Assembly: GCF_019711395.1 (NCBI RefSeq)
Contig: NZ_JAIGNL010000001.1
Location: 1,612,001 to 1,676,000 of the forward strand
Direction: 5' to 3'
From: Qipengyuania xiapuensis
Lineage (GTDB): Bacteria; Pseudomonadota; Alphaproteobacteria; Sphingomonadales; Sphingomonadaceae
Length of the DNA: 64,000 bases
Part shown: positions 26,804 to 35,543 of the stretch, one piece after another
How positions within the stretch are numbered: the stretch's first letter is position 1
Layout of the letters: every line of letters begins with the position of its first letter
Translations under genes and position numbers: made by a program
Notes under the pieces: generated by a model
Databases searched by the model: none
Seen by the model: the letters and a program-made list of their open reading frames with translations, nothing else
What the model was told of the DNA's origin: nothing

Positions 26804-29503
26804 ATGGCAACGCGCATGCTCATCGACGCGCGCCACCAGGAAGAAACCCGGGTGGCAGTCCTCAAGGGAAACCGGATTGAGGAATTCGATTTTGAATCTG
26901 CCGACAAGCGGCAGATCAAGGGCAACATCTACCTCGCCAAGGTAACCCGGGTAGAACCATCGCTTCAGGCGGCATTCGTCGATTTCGGCGGCAACCGTCA
27001 CGGCTTCCTCGCCTTCAGCGAAATCCACCCCGACTACTATCAGATTCCCAAGGAAGACCGCGAAGCCCTGCTCGCTGCCGAGGCTGAAGTCGCGGAAGAA
27101 GAGCAGCGCCTGCGCGCCGAAGAGGAAGAGCGCGGCGAAATGCCCGGCGACGAATACGACGCCGAGGACGAAAGCGCCGAAGCCCTCGCCGAAGAAATCG
27201 CCGAAGATGGCCTCGAGGAAGTCGACACCTCCGACAAGGACAAGGTCGCGACCATCGAGGAAGGCCAGCTTGACGGTGACGAGGACGAGGAAGACGACGA
27301 AGACGAGGACGACGAGGAAGAAGCCGACGAGAAGCCCAAGGGTCGCGGACGCCGCGGCCGTGGCCGCCGTCAGGGCAAGGGTCGCACCCGCGCCAAGGAA
27401 GTCGATGAAGCGCGCGCCAAGCGCATGGCTCTGCGTCGCAAGTACAAGATCCAGGACGTCATCCAGCGCCGCCAGGTCCTGCTCGTCCAGGTCGTCAAGG
27501 AAGAGCGTGGCAACAAGGGCGCCGCGCTGACCACCTACCTCAGCCTCGCCGGCCGCTACACGGTTCTCATGCCGAACAGCAGCCACGGCGGTGGCATCAG
27601 CCGCAAGATCAACTCGGCAAGCGACCGCAAGCGCCTCAAGCAGGTGGTCTCCGACCTCAACCTGCCGCGCAGCATGGGCCTGATCGTCCGTACCGCGGGC
27701 CTCAGCCGCACCAAGACCGAGATCAAGCGCGACTTCGACTATCTCGCCCGTCTTTGGGACGAAATTCGCGAGAAGACTCTGGCATCGGCGGCCCCTGCCC
27801 TGATCCATTCGGACAGCGACCTCATCAAGCGCGCCATCCGCGACATCTACAACCGCGATATCGAGGAAGTCGTGGTCGAGGGCGAGGAAGGCTACAAGTC
27901 GGCCAAGGCCTTCATGAAGATGCTCATGCCCAGCCATGCACGCCGGGTGAAGCAGTATGCCGACCCCGTGCCGCTCTTCCAGCGCTATGGCGCGGAAGAC
28001 CAGCTCAAGGCGATGTATGATCCGGTGGTCCAGCTCAAGTCGGGCGGCTACCTCGTGATCAACCCGACCGAGGCTCTGGTCTCGATCGACATCAACTCCG
28101 GTCGCTCCACCAAGGAGCACAATATCGAGCAGACCGCGCTCCACACCAACCTGGAAGCGGCCAAGGAAATCGCTCGCCAGCTGCGCCTGCGCGACATGGC
28201 GGGTCTCGTGGTCATCGACTTCATCGACCAGGAGCACCACTCGAACACCCGCAAGGTCGAGCGTGCCATGAAGGATGCGCTCAAGACCGACCGCGCTCGC
28301 ATCCAGGTGGGCCGCATCTCGAGCTTCGGCCTGATGGAAATGAGCCGCCAGCGCCTGCGTACCGGCGTGCTTGAGGCGACGACCCGCGAATGTCCGCACT
28401 GCGACGGCACCGGCCTCGTCCGCACCGCCAGCTCCGCGGGCCTCTCGGCGCTGCGCCTCATCGAAGAGGAATCGGCCAAGGGCAAGGGAACGCGTATCCG
28501 CCTCGCGGCCAGCACCGAGGCGGCGGTCTACCTGCTCAACGAAAAGCGCCAGGAACTCATGGAGATCGAGAGCCTCTACGGCGTTTCGGTCGAAGTCGTC
28601 CCCGAGGGCGAGGACGAAGGCGCTAAGATGACCGTATCCAGCCACGGTCCCAAGCCTAAAGATGCTCCCAAGTTCGAAACCCTTGTCGACGAAGACGAGG
28701 ATGAAGACGAAGACATCGACACCACGGATGAAGACGAGGATGACGATGATCGTCCGCGCAAGAAGCGCCGTCGCCGCCGTGGTGGCCGCGGACGCAACAA
28801 GAAGCGCGAGCAGTCCGAGGACCAGGACGAATCCGAGGAAGACAGCGACGAAGAGACCTCCGAGGAGGACGACGACGGCGAAGAAAAGCCGAAGAAGCGT
28901 CGTCGTCGTGGCGGACGCCGCCGCGGCGGTCGTGGTCGCGGCAAGGGCAATGGCGAGGAAATAACCTCTGAAGATGCCGAGAAGCTCGAAGAGGTCTCGG
29001 AGCAGGTGAAGGACGACATGGCAGTTGTCGCCGGTCCGGAAGATGCACCGGAAACCGCGGAAGCCGCAGCCGAGGAGAAGCCCAAGAAGCGCACCACCCG
29101 TCGCAAGAAGAAGGCTGACGAAGCCCCGGCTGAAAAGGCCGAGGCCGCTCCAGAGGAAGCTGCGGCTGAAGAGAAGCCGAAGCCAAAGCGGACCCGCAAG
29201 AAGAAGGCGGAGACCGAAGAGGCCACTGAGGAAGCTCCCAAGCCGAAGCGTACGCGCAAGAAGAAGGCCGAGCCTGCTGCCGAAGAGGAAACTCCCGCAG
29301 AAGAAGCACCCAAGCCGAAGCGCACGCGCAAGAAAAAAGCCGATGCGGATGAGACCGCAAAGGTCGCAAAACAGGCCAAGGAAGACTTGGCTGTCGTTGC
29401 CGGACCCGACGACGCGGCACAGACTTCGGAAGCGGCCGGGGGTTCGAATGACGCTGACGGAAAGCCCAAGCGCGGCTGGTGGCAGCGCACTTTCGGCGAA
29501 TAG
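26804..29503 (+). CDS. rne: ribonuclease E
   Basis: RNase E (899 aa) is the endonuclease core of the RNA degradosome. Residues 1-70 start the S1 domain (FVDFGGNRHGFLAFSEI). It is interrupted by about 130 residues of alternating acidic (EDEEDDEDEDDEEE) and Arg-rich sequence, then resumes at VLLVQVVKEERGNKGAALTT. The catalytic DNase I-like region has VSIDINSGRS (near residue 426-436) and VVIDFIDQEH. The Zn-link is CPHCDGTG near residue 530. The disordered C-terminal third contains Arg-rich RNA-binding patches and repeats of KPKRTRKKKA. The start at 26804 follows GGAG. Confidence 0.97.
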   Translation: MATRMLIDARHQEETRVAVLKGNRIEEFDFESADKRQIKGNIYLAKVTRVEPSLQAAFVDFGGNRHGFLAFSEIHPDYYQIPKEDREALLAAEAEVAEEEQRLRAEEEERGEMPGDEYDAEDESAEALAEEIAEDGLEEVDTSDKDKVATIEEGQLDGDEDEEDDEDEDDEEEADEKPKGRGRRGRGRRQGKGRTRAKEVDEARAKRMALRRKYKIQDVIQRRQVLLVQVVKEERGNKGAALTTYLSLAGRYTVLMPNSSHGGGISRKINSASDRKRLKQVVSDLNLPRSMGLIVRTAGLSRTKTEIKRDFDYLARLWDEIREKTLASAAPALIHSDSDLIKRAIRDIYNRDIEEVVVEGEEGYKSAKAFMKMLMPSHARRVKQYADPVPLFQRYGAEDQLKAMYDPVVQLKSGGYLVINPTEALVSIDINSGRSTKEHNIEQTALHTNLEAAKEIARQLRLRDMAGLVVIDFIDQEHHSNTRKVERAMKDALKTDRARIQVGRISSFGLMEMSRQRLRTGVLEATTRECPHCDGTGLVRTASSAGLSALRLIEEESAKGKGTRIRLAASTEAAVYLLNEKRQELMEIESLYGVSVEVVPEGEDEGAKMTVSSHGPKPKDAPKFETLVDEDEDEDEDIDTTDEDEDDDDRPRKKRRRRRGGRGRNKKREQSEDQDESEEDSDEETSEEDDDGEEKPKKRRRRGGRRRGGRGRGKGNGEEITSEDAEKLEEVSEQVKDDMAVVAGPEDAPETAEAAAEEKPKKRTTRRKKKADEAPAEKAEAAPEEAAAEEKPKPKRTRKKKAETEEATEEAPKPKRTRKKKAEPAAEEETPAEEAPKPKRTRKKKADADETAKVAKQAKEDLAVVAGPDDAAQTSEAAGGSNDADGKPKRGWWQRTFGE

Positions 29504-29514
29504 AGACCTGGTAT

Positions 29515-29544
29515 TCCCCGCCCTGCACTCTCGCGGGGCGGGGA
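29515..29544. terminator. hairpin between convergent genes
   Basis: TCCCCGCCC at 29515-29523 pairs perfectly with GGGCGGGGA at 29536-29544 in the 68 bp gap between rne and the convergent methyltransferase. No T-run follows on either strand, so termination efficiency is uncertain. Confidence 0.5.
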
Positions 29545-29571
29545 GTTACCGGCTGATTGTCGAAACCGGCG

Positions 29572-30210
29572 TCAGGCGCCTGTGCGCCGCGCCACACCCC
29601 ATTCCATCCAGCCCATGACCTTCGGAGTCTTGTCGAGATAGGCCTGCCCGATGGGCTCGACTTCGAATCCGGCACCGCGAAGCGCCGAACCGATCGGCCT
29701 GGTCAGGTGGCATCCACCTGCAAGAGGTTTCCATGCAGGTTCGATCCGTTCCTGCCACTTCGCCACGTTCTCGTCCGGCGCCTTGCCGTGCTCGAGAAAC
29801 AGCAATTTCCCGCCCGGCTTCAGGATCCTTCGTAATTCGGACAAGACCTGCGCAGGATCGTCGACCGTACACAGCGTGTAGGTGCACACCGCCGTGTCGA
29901 AGGTGCTGGTAGCAAATGGAATATCCTCACCGACACCCTGTCGGATATCGTGATCCCAGCCCTTTGCGCGGGCTCGCTCGCGCGCGCCTTCGAGCAGTTT
30001 TTCATGGGGATCTATACCGGCAAATCCGGTGATCTTGTCGCTATCGTAGAGGGCCTGGTTGAGGCCGCCACCGCAACCCAGTTCGAAGACGTTACCTTCC
30101 GCAAGCGGAACGACCTGCCGCCTGCGCTTTTCGATCCCTTTCTGGCCGCAAGCCAGCGTGATCAATCGCGGCATAACATGCGCATCGTACCAGCGTTTGA
30201 CGCCCACCAC
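29572..30210 (-). CDS. class I SAM-dependent methyltransferase
   Basis: This 212-aa soluble methyltransferase resembles the methyltransferase type 11/UbiE-like group. The N-terminal motif VKRWYDAHVMPRLITLACG is typical of a subfamily acting on small or lipid substrates (phospholipid N-methyltransferase-like proteins are possible). Motif I is FELGCGGGLNQALY, post I GIDPHEKLLEGA, and motif IV FDTAVCTYTLCTVDD. Start codons are tandem GTGs at 30210 and 30207 after GGGGAGG; the second has the better spacing. The true substrate is not known. Confidence 0.87.
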   Translation of the reverse strand: MVGVKRWYDAHVMPRLITLACGQKGIEKRRRQVVPLAEGNVFELGCGGGLNQALYDSDKITGFAGIDPHEKLLEGARERARAKGWDHDIRQGVGEDIPFATSTFDTAVCTYTLCTVDDPAQVLSELRRILKPGGKLLFLEHGKAPDENVAKWQERIEPAWKPLAGGCHLTRPIGSALRGAGFEVEPIGQAYLDKTPKVMGWMEWGVARRTGA

Positions 30211-30233
30211 GTCCTCCCCAGGCTCGCGATTCG

Positions 30234-30248
30234 TTAACCATGTTTAAC
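30234..30248 (+). promoter_or_regulatory. possible CtrA-type site
   Basis: TTAACCAT at 30234-30241 followed by TTAAC at 30244-30248 resembles the alphaproteobacterial CtrA motif (TTAACCAT 8-mer, or TTAA-N7-TTAAC; spacing here is six). It lies 24 bp upstream of the minus-strand methyltransferase start. The match is short and could be chance. Confidence 0.3.
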
Positions 30249-30268
30249 GCGAAACGCGCCGATGGGGA

Positions 30269-31027
30269 CTATTTTTCGGTCCGGCCCGCGACGAGTGCCC
30301 GGACTGCTGCCAGATCTTCGGCCTTGTCCACATCGACCGCCGCAAGGCCGTTTTCCGCGGAAACGAGCGCCGCCTTCACTCCGATCCTCAATCCAAGCCG
30401 AGACAGGCCTTCGGCAAGGGTCAGCCGCCCGAACAGCATCGACAGCAGCGTCGAAAAGCCGAGCCGGGCCGCGATCCGCCATGGACGCTTTCGGTCTGCT
30501 TCGACCATGCCCCACACGTCAATCGCGCGGCGGGCGTCGACCGTCTTCAGGTAGAATAGATTGCAGCCCGACCAGTGACCGTCGGCAAAGCGGAGGTAGG
30601 TCCTGCGGGTGCCCGGCATGGCAGCCTCGATCTTTTCCCGATGGGCCAGCATGACCGAAAGGTCCGCATCAGGCGGAGTATCCTCGACCAGCTGGGTAAT
30701 CCAGGTGCCCTCTAGAAGCGCATGATCGCTGGTCGTAACGATCATCGGCGCTCCAAGCAGCTCGAACCCTGCCGCAACGCTGGCGCTCGGTCCCGCGCGG
30801 GTGGGTACCGTTTCTACATCGAGCTTACGGCAAAGCTCTGCCACAGCGCCCTCGTCGCAGCTGACGGCGATACGTTCGATCTGCGCATCGCGAAGTGCGC
30901 CAACGACACGTTCGAGGATCGTCTTCCCGCCGATCTCGATCAGCGCCTTGTGCTCGACTCCCTGTTCGGCGGCAAAAGGGTCTCCCCCTCTCCTGGTGCC
31001 AGCCAGCACGAGCGCACTCTGGATCAC
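30269..31027 (-). CDS. MobA-like nucleotidyltransferase family protein
   Basis: This 252-aa protein has an NTP-transferase N-terminus, ALVLAGTRRGGDPF followed by HKALIEIGGKTILERVV (nucleotide and Lys site), and an Asp-containing TTSDHALL strand that should bind the metal. The GGDP variant of the loop marks a family of sugar- or polyol-phosphate nucleotidylyltransferase-like proteins. The start is GTG at 31027 in a GTGA overlap with the flippase stop. With the flippase and CDP-glycerol transferase-like neighbours it could supply an activated precursor for a surface polymer; that is inference. Confidence 0.83.
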   Translation of the reverse strand: MIQSALVLAGTRRGGDPFAAEQGVEHKALIEIGGKTILERVVGALRDAQIERIAVSCDEGAVAELCRKLDVETVPTRAGPSASVAAGFELLGAPMIVTTSDHALLEGTWITQLVEDTPPDADLSVMLAHREKIEAAMPGTRRTYLRFADGHWSGCNLFYLKTVDARRAIDVWGMVEADRKRPWRIAARLGFSTLLSMLFGRLTLAEGLSRLGLRIGVKAALVSAENGLAAVDVDKAEDLAAVRALVAGRTEK

Positions 31028-32355
31028 TGCGTGGCTTCCTTGCGGGCAAGAGCAGTCATCACTTGGCGAACCGTTATACTCATCACGATCCAAAGCACGG
31101 CAAGTCCGATCGCCACTGCGATCCCAACACCGATGGGGCCGAGCGGCACGAGCAAGAGAATGCCTACGGTAAGAACACCGACCGCAAGCGCGCGGATGAG
31201 AAGCGGATAGATGGCGTGCCCGGTCGAGTAGAGCAGCGGCTCGTAGGTTACCGAAGCAAGTTCGAACGAAGCGCCGATCGCCAGCGGGATAAGGATGGCG
31301 GCACCGCGGACATAGTCCTCGCCGCCGATGAGAAGCAGCAGCGGCTCGCCGAGGAACACGGCGAGAAGCGTGACCACTGCCCCGCCCCCTGCTGCCATGA
31401 CCGTCGTCTGCCGCACCAGCTTGCGGAAGTGCTCGATCGAATGCGTGGTCCGCGCGACTGCGAACTCGGGGAAGATCGCGCGTGCGAGCAGCCCCGAAAG
31501 CTTGCCGATGCCCTGCGCCAGCTGGTCGGCCAGTCGGTAAAGACCGGCCGCACTCGTGCCGAGGAAATAGCCGACCGCGAGAAGCGGCCCCTGCTTGTAA
31601 AGCGCGTCCAGCGTCGAAGAGAAATAGGTGATCGCGAAGAATTTGGGCAGGTCCGGATTGCTGCGCAACGTCTCTCGGGCGAAGCCGAAATTGCGCAGAT
31701 TCATGGCCTGCGGAACTAGGCGCCAGGCTACGATCCAGTAAAGGAAACCCACGAGCAGGTCGAAAAACGCCCATGCAAAGAGGAAACGCTCGACCGTCGG
31801 CCCGACCAGAACGATGACGAAGGAAGCAATAAGCCGTCCAGCGGGGACGATCGCTTCGACATAGATGGCAAGATCGAAACGATCGAGCACCCTGACTATC
31901 CCGTTAGGTGTCGTCATCCGCGACCAGAGTAACGCGCAAGCGAACCAGAAGGCGGTGTCGATGTAGCGCGGATTGAGCTCCAGCATCTGGCCGAAGCCGT
32001 AGAAAACGGTCGCCGCAATAAGGCAACCGACAACGGCTCCCCCGACATCGATGCCGCCGCAGGTCCAGATCAGCCTGCCGAAACGCCCCCAGTCCTTGTC
32101 CCTCAGAGGCTCGGCACCGAACTTAACCACCGTCTGCCAGGTCTGGAAGCTCGCCAGCGCGACGAGAGCGAGCGCCGTTGCGAAAATGAGCGAGAAGTGA
32201 CCGAAATCCTTGAGACCCAGCGAGCGGGACAGGATGGCGAGATAAGCGATCGAGCAGACCGCTCCGAAGCCCTTGCCGCCCATCAGCCAGGCCACATTCT
32301 TGAGGATGTTGGCAAACCCGTTGCGACGGGGGCGGATCGTCGGGTCCGTCTCCAT
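31024..32355 (-). CDS. MOP-family polysaccharide flippase (Wzx-like)
   Basis: This 443-aa integral membrane protein has about 12-14 hydrophobic segments, with the family look of polysaccharide biosynthesis flippases (ILKNVAWLMGGKGFGAVCSI at the start, LYRLADQLAQGIGKL and SGLLARAIFPEFA in the middle). It would move lipid-linked oligosaccharide across the inner membrane. The start at 32355 (METDPTIRPR) was chosen as the nearest to the first membrane helix; the upstream frame to 32490 overlaps the divergent promoter region. Confidence 0.88.
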   Translation of the reverse strand: METDPTIRPRRNGFANILKNVAWLMGGKGFGAVCSIAYLAILSRSLGLKDFGHFSLIFATALALVALASFQTWQTVVKFGAEPLRDKDWGRFGRLIWTCGGIDVGGAVVGCLIAATVFYGFGQMLELNPRYIDTAFWFACALLWSRMTTPNGIVRVLDRFDLAIYVEAIVPAGRLIASFVIVLVGPTVERFLFAWAFFDLLVGFLYWIVAWRLVPQAMNLRNFGFARETLRSNPDLPKFFAITYFSSTLDALYKQGPLLAVGYFLGTSAAGLYRLADQLAQGIGKLSGLLARAIFPEFAVARTTHSIEHFRKLVRQTTVMAAGGGAVVTLLAVFLGEPLLLLIGGEDYVRGAAILIPLAIGASFELASVTYEPLLYSTGHAIYPLLIRALAVGVLTVGILLLVPLGPIGVGIAVAIGLAVLWIVMSITVRQVMTALARKEATQ

Positions 32356-32511
32356 GGCAGGGGTCCTTATGCGTAAATGCGGCACGATCGGACGGTGGCG
32401 TCCGGCTAAACTCTTGGCCGGACCCCTAGTCGATAGAGCGGCAATGGCAAATAGCTTCCTGCGCGAAAGGCCTTGCATGGCGATGCGCAATGCCTATCCG
32501 GTGACCCCGCG

Positions 32512-33684
32512 ATGCCCCGCGCCCTGTTCCTCTTCAACCACGATGCAGCCCATCAGGTTGCCCACCTCGCGCCCGTCGCGGCGGCGATGGCACGCGACCA
32601 TCGCGACATAGAGACCGTGATCGCCTACTCCGGCCCGGCAATCCGTGCACGGATCGAGGGGTTGATCGATCCCGAAGATGTGGCGCTCATCCGCTGGGAG
32701 GAGCTTGACCTCACCGGCGCGACGAAACTTCTGACAGGCATTTTCGATCGCTTGCTCCCGGCCTCACGGCTGGCGCGGTTGCGAGTCCACGAGAAGCTGT
32801 TTGCGGAAAGCGATGCGGTGATTTCGACGGAGCGCACCTGCCTTCGGGTCCAGAAGCGACTTGGACCTGAGCGCGCGCCCCTCTTCATTCGCGTCCCCCA
32901 CGGCACGGGTGATCGCAGCGTGACGTTCCACCCCGATCATCGCCGGTTCGATTTAAGCCTCGTTGCCGGCCCGAAGATGGCTGAGCAACTGGCGGCAAAT
33001 GGCGTGGATCCGGCACGCATCCGCGTCACGGGATACTCCAAGTTCGAAGGTATCGACCTGTCGGCCAATCCCGATTTCTTTGAGAATGGGCGCCCCACCC
33101 TCGTCTACAACCCGCATTTCGATCCGCATTTGTCGAGCTGGTACGAAGCGGGACCCGAGTTGTTACGGTGGTTCGCCAGCGAAAAAGGGCAGGCGTTCAA
33201 CCTGATCTTCGCTCCGCATGTCATGCTCTTCCGCAAGGCGATGCATGTCTCGCCGGAGTACAAGATCGCGAAGCGACGTCCCGATGTGCCCGAAGAAGCC
33301 ATGGAAGCTGCAAATATTCTCGTCGATGTCGACGGACCGCGGCTCTTCGATATGAGCTACATGTTGTCTGCAGACGGATACATCGGCGACGCCTCCAGCC
33401 AGCTTTACGAATACCTCGCTCGCCCGCGCCCGGTCTTCTTGCTTGATCCGAACAATGCCTTGCAAGAACAGGGTGAGCGCGAGCTGCCCTTCCTCACGAC
33501 AGGCCCATGCGCCTCGAGCGTGGCGGACCTTGCCGCGCTTCTGGCAGAGCTCGAGTCGGTCGGGGAACAATATCGCGAGGTACAACAACGCCTCATCGCC
33601 CATACTTTCGATCCGTCGGACGAGCCGCCTTCGTCGAGGGCCGCTCAAGCTATCGCTGATGCAATCTCGGCGCAGCGGTCCTGA
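32512..33684 (+). CDS. CDP-glycerol glycerophosphotransferase-like protein
   Basis: This 390-aa glycosyltransferase-B-fold protein has the C-terminal signature of CDP-glycerol:glycerophosphate transferases (TagF/TagB-like): YNPHFDPHLSSWYE, FAPHVMLFRK and GDASSQLYEYLARPRPVFLL. It has no signal or membrane helix. The start at 32512 (MPRALFLFNH) fits the first Rossmann strand. TTGCAT at 32473 and TATCCG at 32495 might be promoter elements, though the leader would be very short. Such enzymes add glycerol phosphate or similar groups to glycans; the substrate here is unknown. Confidence 0.78.
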   Translation: MPRALFLFNHDAAHQVAHLAPVAAAMARDHRDIETVIAYSGPAIRARIEGLIDPEDVALIRWEELDLTGATKLLTGIFDRLLPASRLARLRVHEKLFAESDAVISTERTCLRVQKRLGPERAPLFIRVPHGTGDRSVTFHPDHRRFDLSLVAGPKMAEQLAANGVDPARIRVTGYSKFEGIDLSANPDFFENGRPTLVYNPHFDPHLSSWYEAGPELLRWFASEKGQAFNLIFAPHVMLFRKAMHVSPEYKIAKRRPDVPEEAMEAANILVDVDGPRLFDMSYMLSADGYIGDASSQLYEYLARPRPVFLLDPNNALQEQGERELPFLTTGPCASSVADLAALLAELESVGEQYREVQQRLIAHTFDPSDEPPSSRAAQAIADAISAQRS

Positions 33685-33688
33685 ACCG

Positions 33689-34780
33689 ATGAAAATCGCC
33701 TATTTCATCAATTCGATGGAAGGTGGTGGCGCGCAATCGCCGCTACCGAAAATCGTTAGGGCGCTGGAAAAGGCCGGTGCCGAAGTGCGGGTTTTCGCCC
33801 TTTCACGAAGGAACGGGTTAGCCATACCAACCCTCCGCGCAGAGGGTGTGGAACCCATTGTGCGTGACGGCGGCGAGAAAGATCATCTCGCCGCAATTCG
33901 ATGGATGGAGCAGCAGGCGCGTGACTTCGACGCAGATGTCATCTGGACATCGCTGACCCGTGCGACCCTGCTCGGACAGATCGCGGGCAGAAAACATCGC
34001 CTGCCGGTAGTCAGCTGGCAACACAACGCTTTCCTGAAACCGTGGAACGAGCGGCTGCTACGCTGGCGGGTCGGTGCATCGGACCTGTGGGTAGCAGATA
34101 GCGCGCAGGTCGCCGCTCTGACACGCGACCGGCTTGGCGTTGCCGAGGAGGATTGCGTCACCTGGCCGATCTTCGCTGCGGATCCATCCGCACCGCAGGC
34201 AACCGAATGGAAAGCGGGCGAGGTCCTGGAAATCGGAAGTCTCGGCCGATTGCACCCGGCAAAGGGATACGACTTCCTCATCGATGCGCTTGCACTGCTG
34301 AATGAGCGGGGGTTCTGCCCGAACACGGATTTCCGCATTCGCATAGCCGGCCTCGGTCAGGACGAAGCGGACCTGAAAACGCAAGCGGCACACGCCGGTG
34401 TCGATCAGGTCGAGTTCGTGGGCTTCGCCGAAGACCCGAAGGCGTTCCTTGCGGGCCTACATCTCTACCTCCAGCCTTCCCGGCGGGAAGGATTCTGTAT
34501 CGCGGCGCATGAAGCGATGCAGGCGGGTCTGCCTGTCATTACCTCACAAACGGGCGAAATGCCGTTCACGGTAAAATCCCAAGAAGTAGGTCTGACCTTT
34601 CCGGTTGGAGACGTGCCTGCCCTTGCCGATGCGCTTGAGAATCTACTTTCCCGACCAAAGGATCTGGCTCGAATGGGTCGCAACGCGCGCGAGCGGGTCC
34701 TTGACCGTTTCTCGCTGGAAAAGTTCGACAAGATTGGCGCCGAAATTGTCTCGCGGATCAGCGGTCTGACCGCGAGCTAG
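33689..34780 (+). CDS. glycosyltransferase family 4
   Basis: This 363-aa GT-B glycosyltransferase opens with MKIAYFINSMEGGGAQ, the glycine-rich acceptor loop, and ends with the donor domain: SLGRLHPAKGYDFLIDAL, FVGFAEDPKAFLAG and the EX7E region SRREGFCIAAHEAMQ. It probably adds a sugar to a lipid-linked glycan on the cytosolic face. It starts 4 bp after the preceding gene, so they are cotranscribed. It converges with the HAD gene with a 4-bp stop overlap (CTAG). Confidence 0.92.
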   Translation: MKIAYFINSMEGGGAQSPLPKIVRALEKAGAEVRVFALSRRNGLAIPTLRAEGVEPIVRDGGEKDHLAAIRWMEQQARDFDADVIWTSLTRATLLGQIAGRKHRLPVVSWQHNAFLKPWNERLLRWRVGASDLWVADSAQVAALTRDRLGVAEEDCVTWPIFAADPSAPQATEWKAGEVLEIGSLGRLHPAKGYDFLIDALALLNERGFCPNTDFRIRIAGLGQDEADLKTQAAHAGVDQVEFVGFAEDPKAFLAGLHLYLQPSRREGFCIAAHEAMQAGLPVITSQTGEMPFTVKSQEVGLTFPVGDVPALADALENLLSRPKDLARMGRNARERVLDRFSLEKFDKIGAEIVSRISGLTAS

Positions 34781-35421
34781 AGCGAGCCGTCGATAACCCG
34801 CCAACCGCGTGCTTCGGCGCGCTTCTTCTTGGCGGTGCTCTGGGTCACGAAAACAGGGTCATCGGCAAGCTCGAGCAATGGCTCATCCGCAAAACTGTCG
34901 CTGACGAAGCGCATGCCTGCATTGTCCGGGTCCTCGCCCAGCCAGTCGGCAACCCGATTGCACTTTGCAGTACCGTAGCAATTGCCGCCGGGTATCGTGC
35001 TTCCGTCCCATCGCGTGGCGATCACTTCGTCGATGCGGAGCTTCTCGGCGAAGGCTCTCGCGTAGAACTCGAAAGCCGCAGTGGCGATCGCCAGGCGCCT
35101 CCCGGCAGAGCGGTCTTCCTCAACCATCGCGATCACGCCTTCAATCCATCCCGCGCTGTCGAGATGGGCATCCGCAAATTCGCGTCCGATGGCCTGCAAC
35201 TCGGCGAGTTCACGGCGGCCGAGCATCAGCCGCATGCCCATCGTCTTGAGGCGTGTGCGATCGTAGAAACCGATGCGGTATCCGATCATCAGCAGCACCC
35301 AGACAGGCATCAAGGCTAGTCGGCCAGGTGTCAGTCGACGCGCTGCAAATGCAAGGAACGGCGTGAAGGTCGCGCGCCGCACCAGCGTCTTGTCGAGATC
35401 GTAGATTGCCACCTTAATCAC
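34777..35421 (-). CDS. HAD-IB family phosphatase
   Basis: This 214-aa HAD hydrolase has motif I YDLDKTLVR, motif II in IATAAFEFY, Lys in the TAKCNRVADWL region, and motif III FVSDSFADEPLLE. A hydrophobic segment (RLALMPVWVLLMIGYRIG) sits between motif I and the cap, as in HAD-IB enzymes related to phosphoserine phosphatase and to lipid-phosphate phosphatases. The start is GTG at 35421. It may dephosphorylate a lipid or sugar phosphate in the neighbouring glycan pathway, but that is inferred from position. Confidence 0.85.
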   Translation of the reverse strand: MIKVAIYDLDKTLVRRATFTPFLAFAARRLTPGRLALMPVWVLLMIGYRIGFYDRTRLKTMGMRLMLGRRELAELQAIGREFADAHLDSAGWIEGVIAMVEEDRSAGRRLAIATAAFEFYARAFAEKLRIDEVIATRWDGSTIPGGNCYGTAKCNRVADWLGEDPDNAGMRFVSDSFADEPLLELADDPVFVTQSTAKKKRAEARGWRVIDGSL

Positions 35422-35485
35422 GCAGTCGCAGTGCCAGCTTCGCTAAGCTGCATCAAGCGGTGCAAAATTCGCTACCCTCACCCCC

Positions 35486-35513
35486 TTGCACCATGCGTTG
35501 CAACGGGTAGAGA
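35486..35513 (+). promoter_or_regulatory. candidate sdhB promoter
   Basis: CCCCCTTGCAC with TTGCAC at 35486-35491 is followed after 16 bases by TAGAGA at 35508-35513, 30 bases before the sdhB ATG. It closely resembles the element ahead of nuoA. The promoter role is inferred from position and resemblance. Confidence 0.35.
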
Positions 35514-35543
35514 GGGGCCAAACGAAGTCAGGATCGAATACAC

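Noticed and set aside
26521..26928. 135-codon minus-strand frame in the rne upstream region
   Set aside because: It overlaps the rne coding start, has Arg/Ser-rich composition and no ribosome site. The region is better explained as an rne leader.
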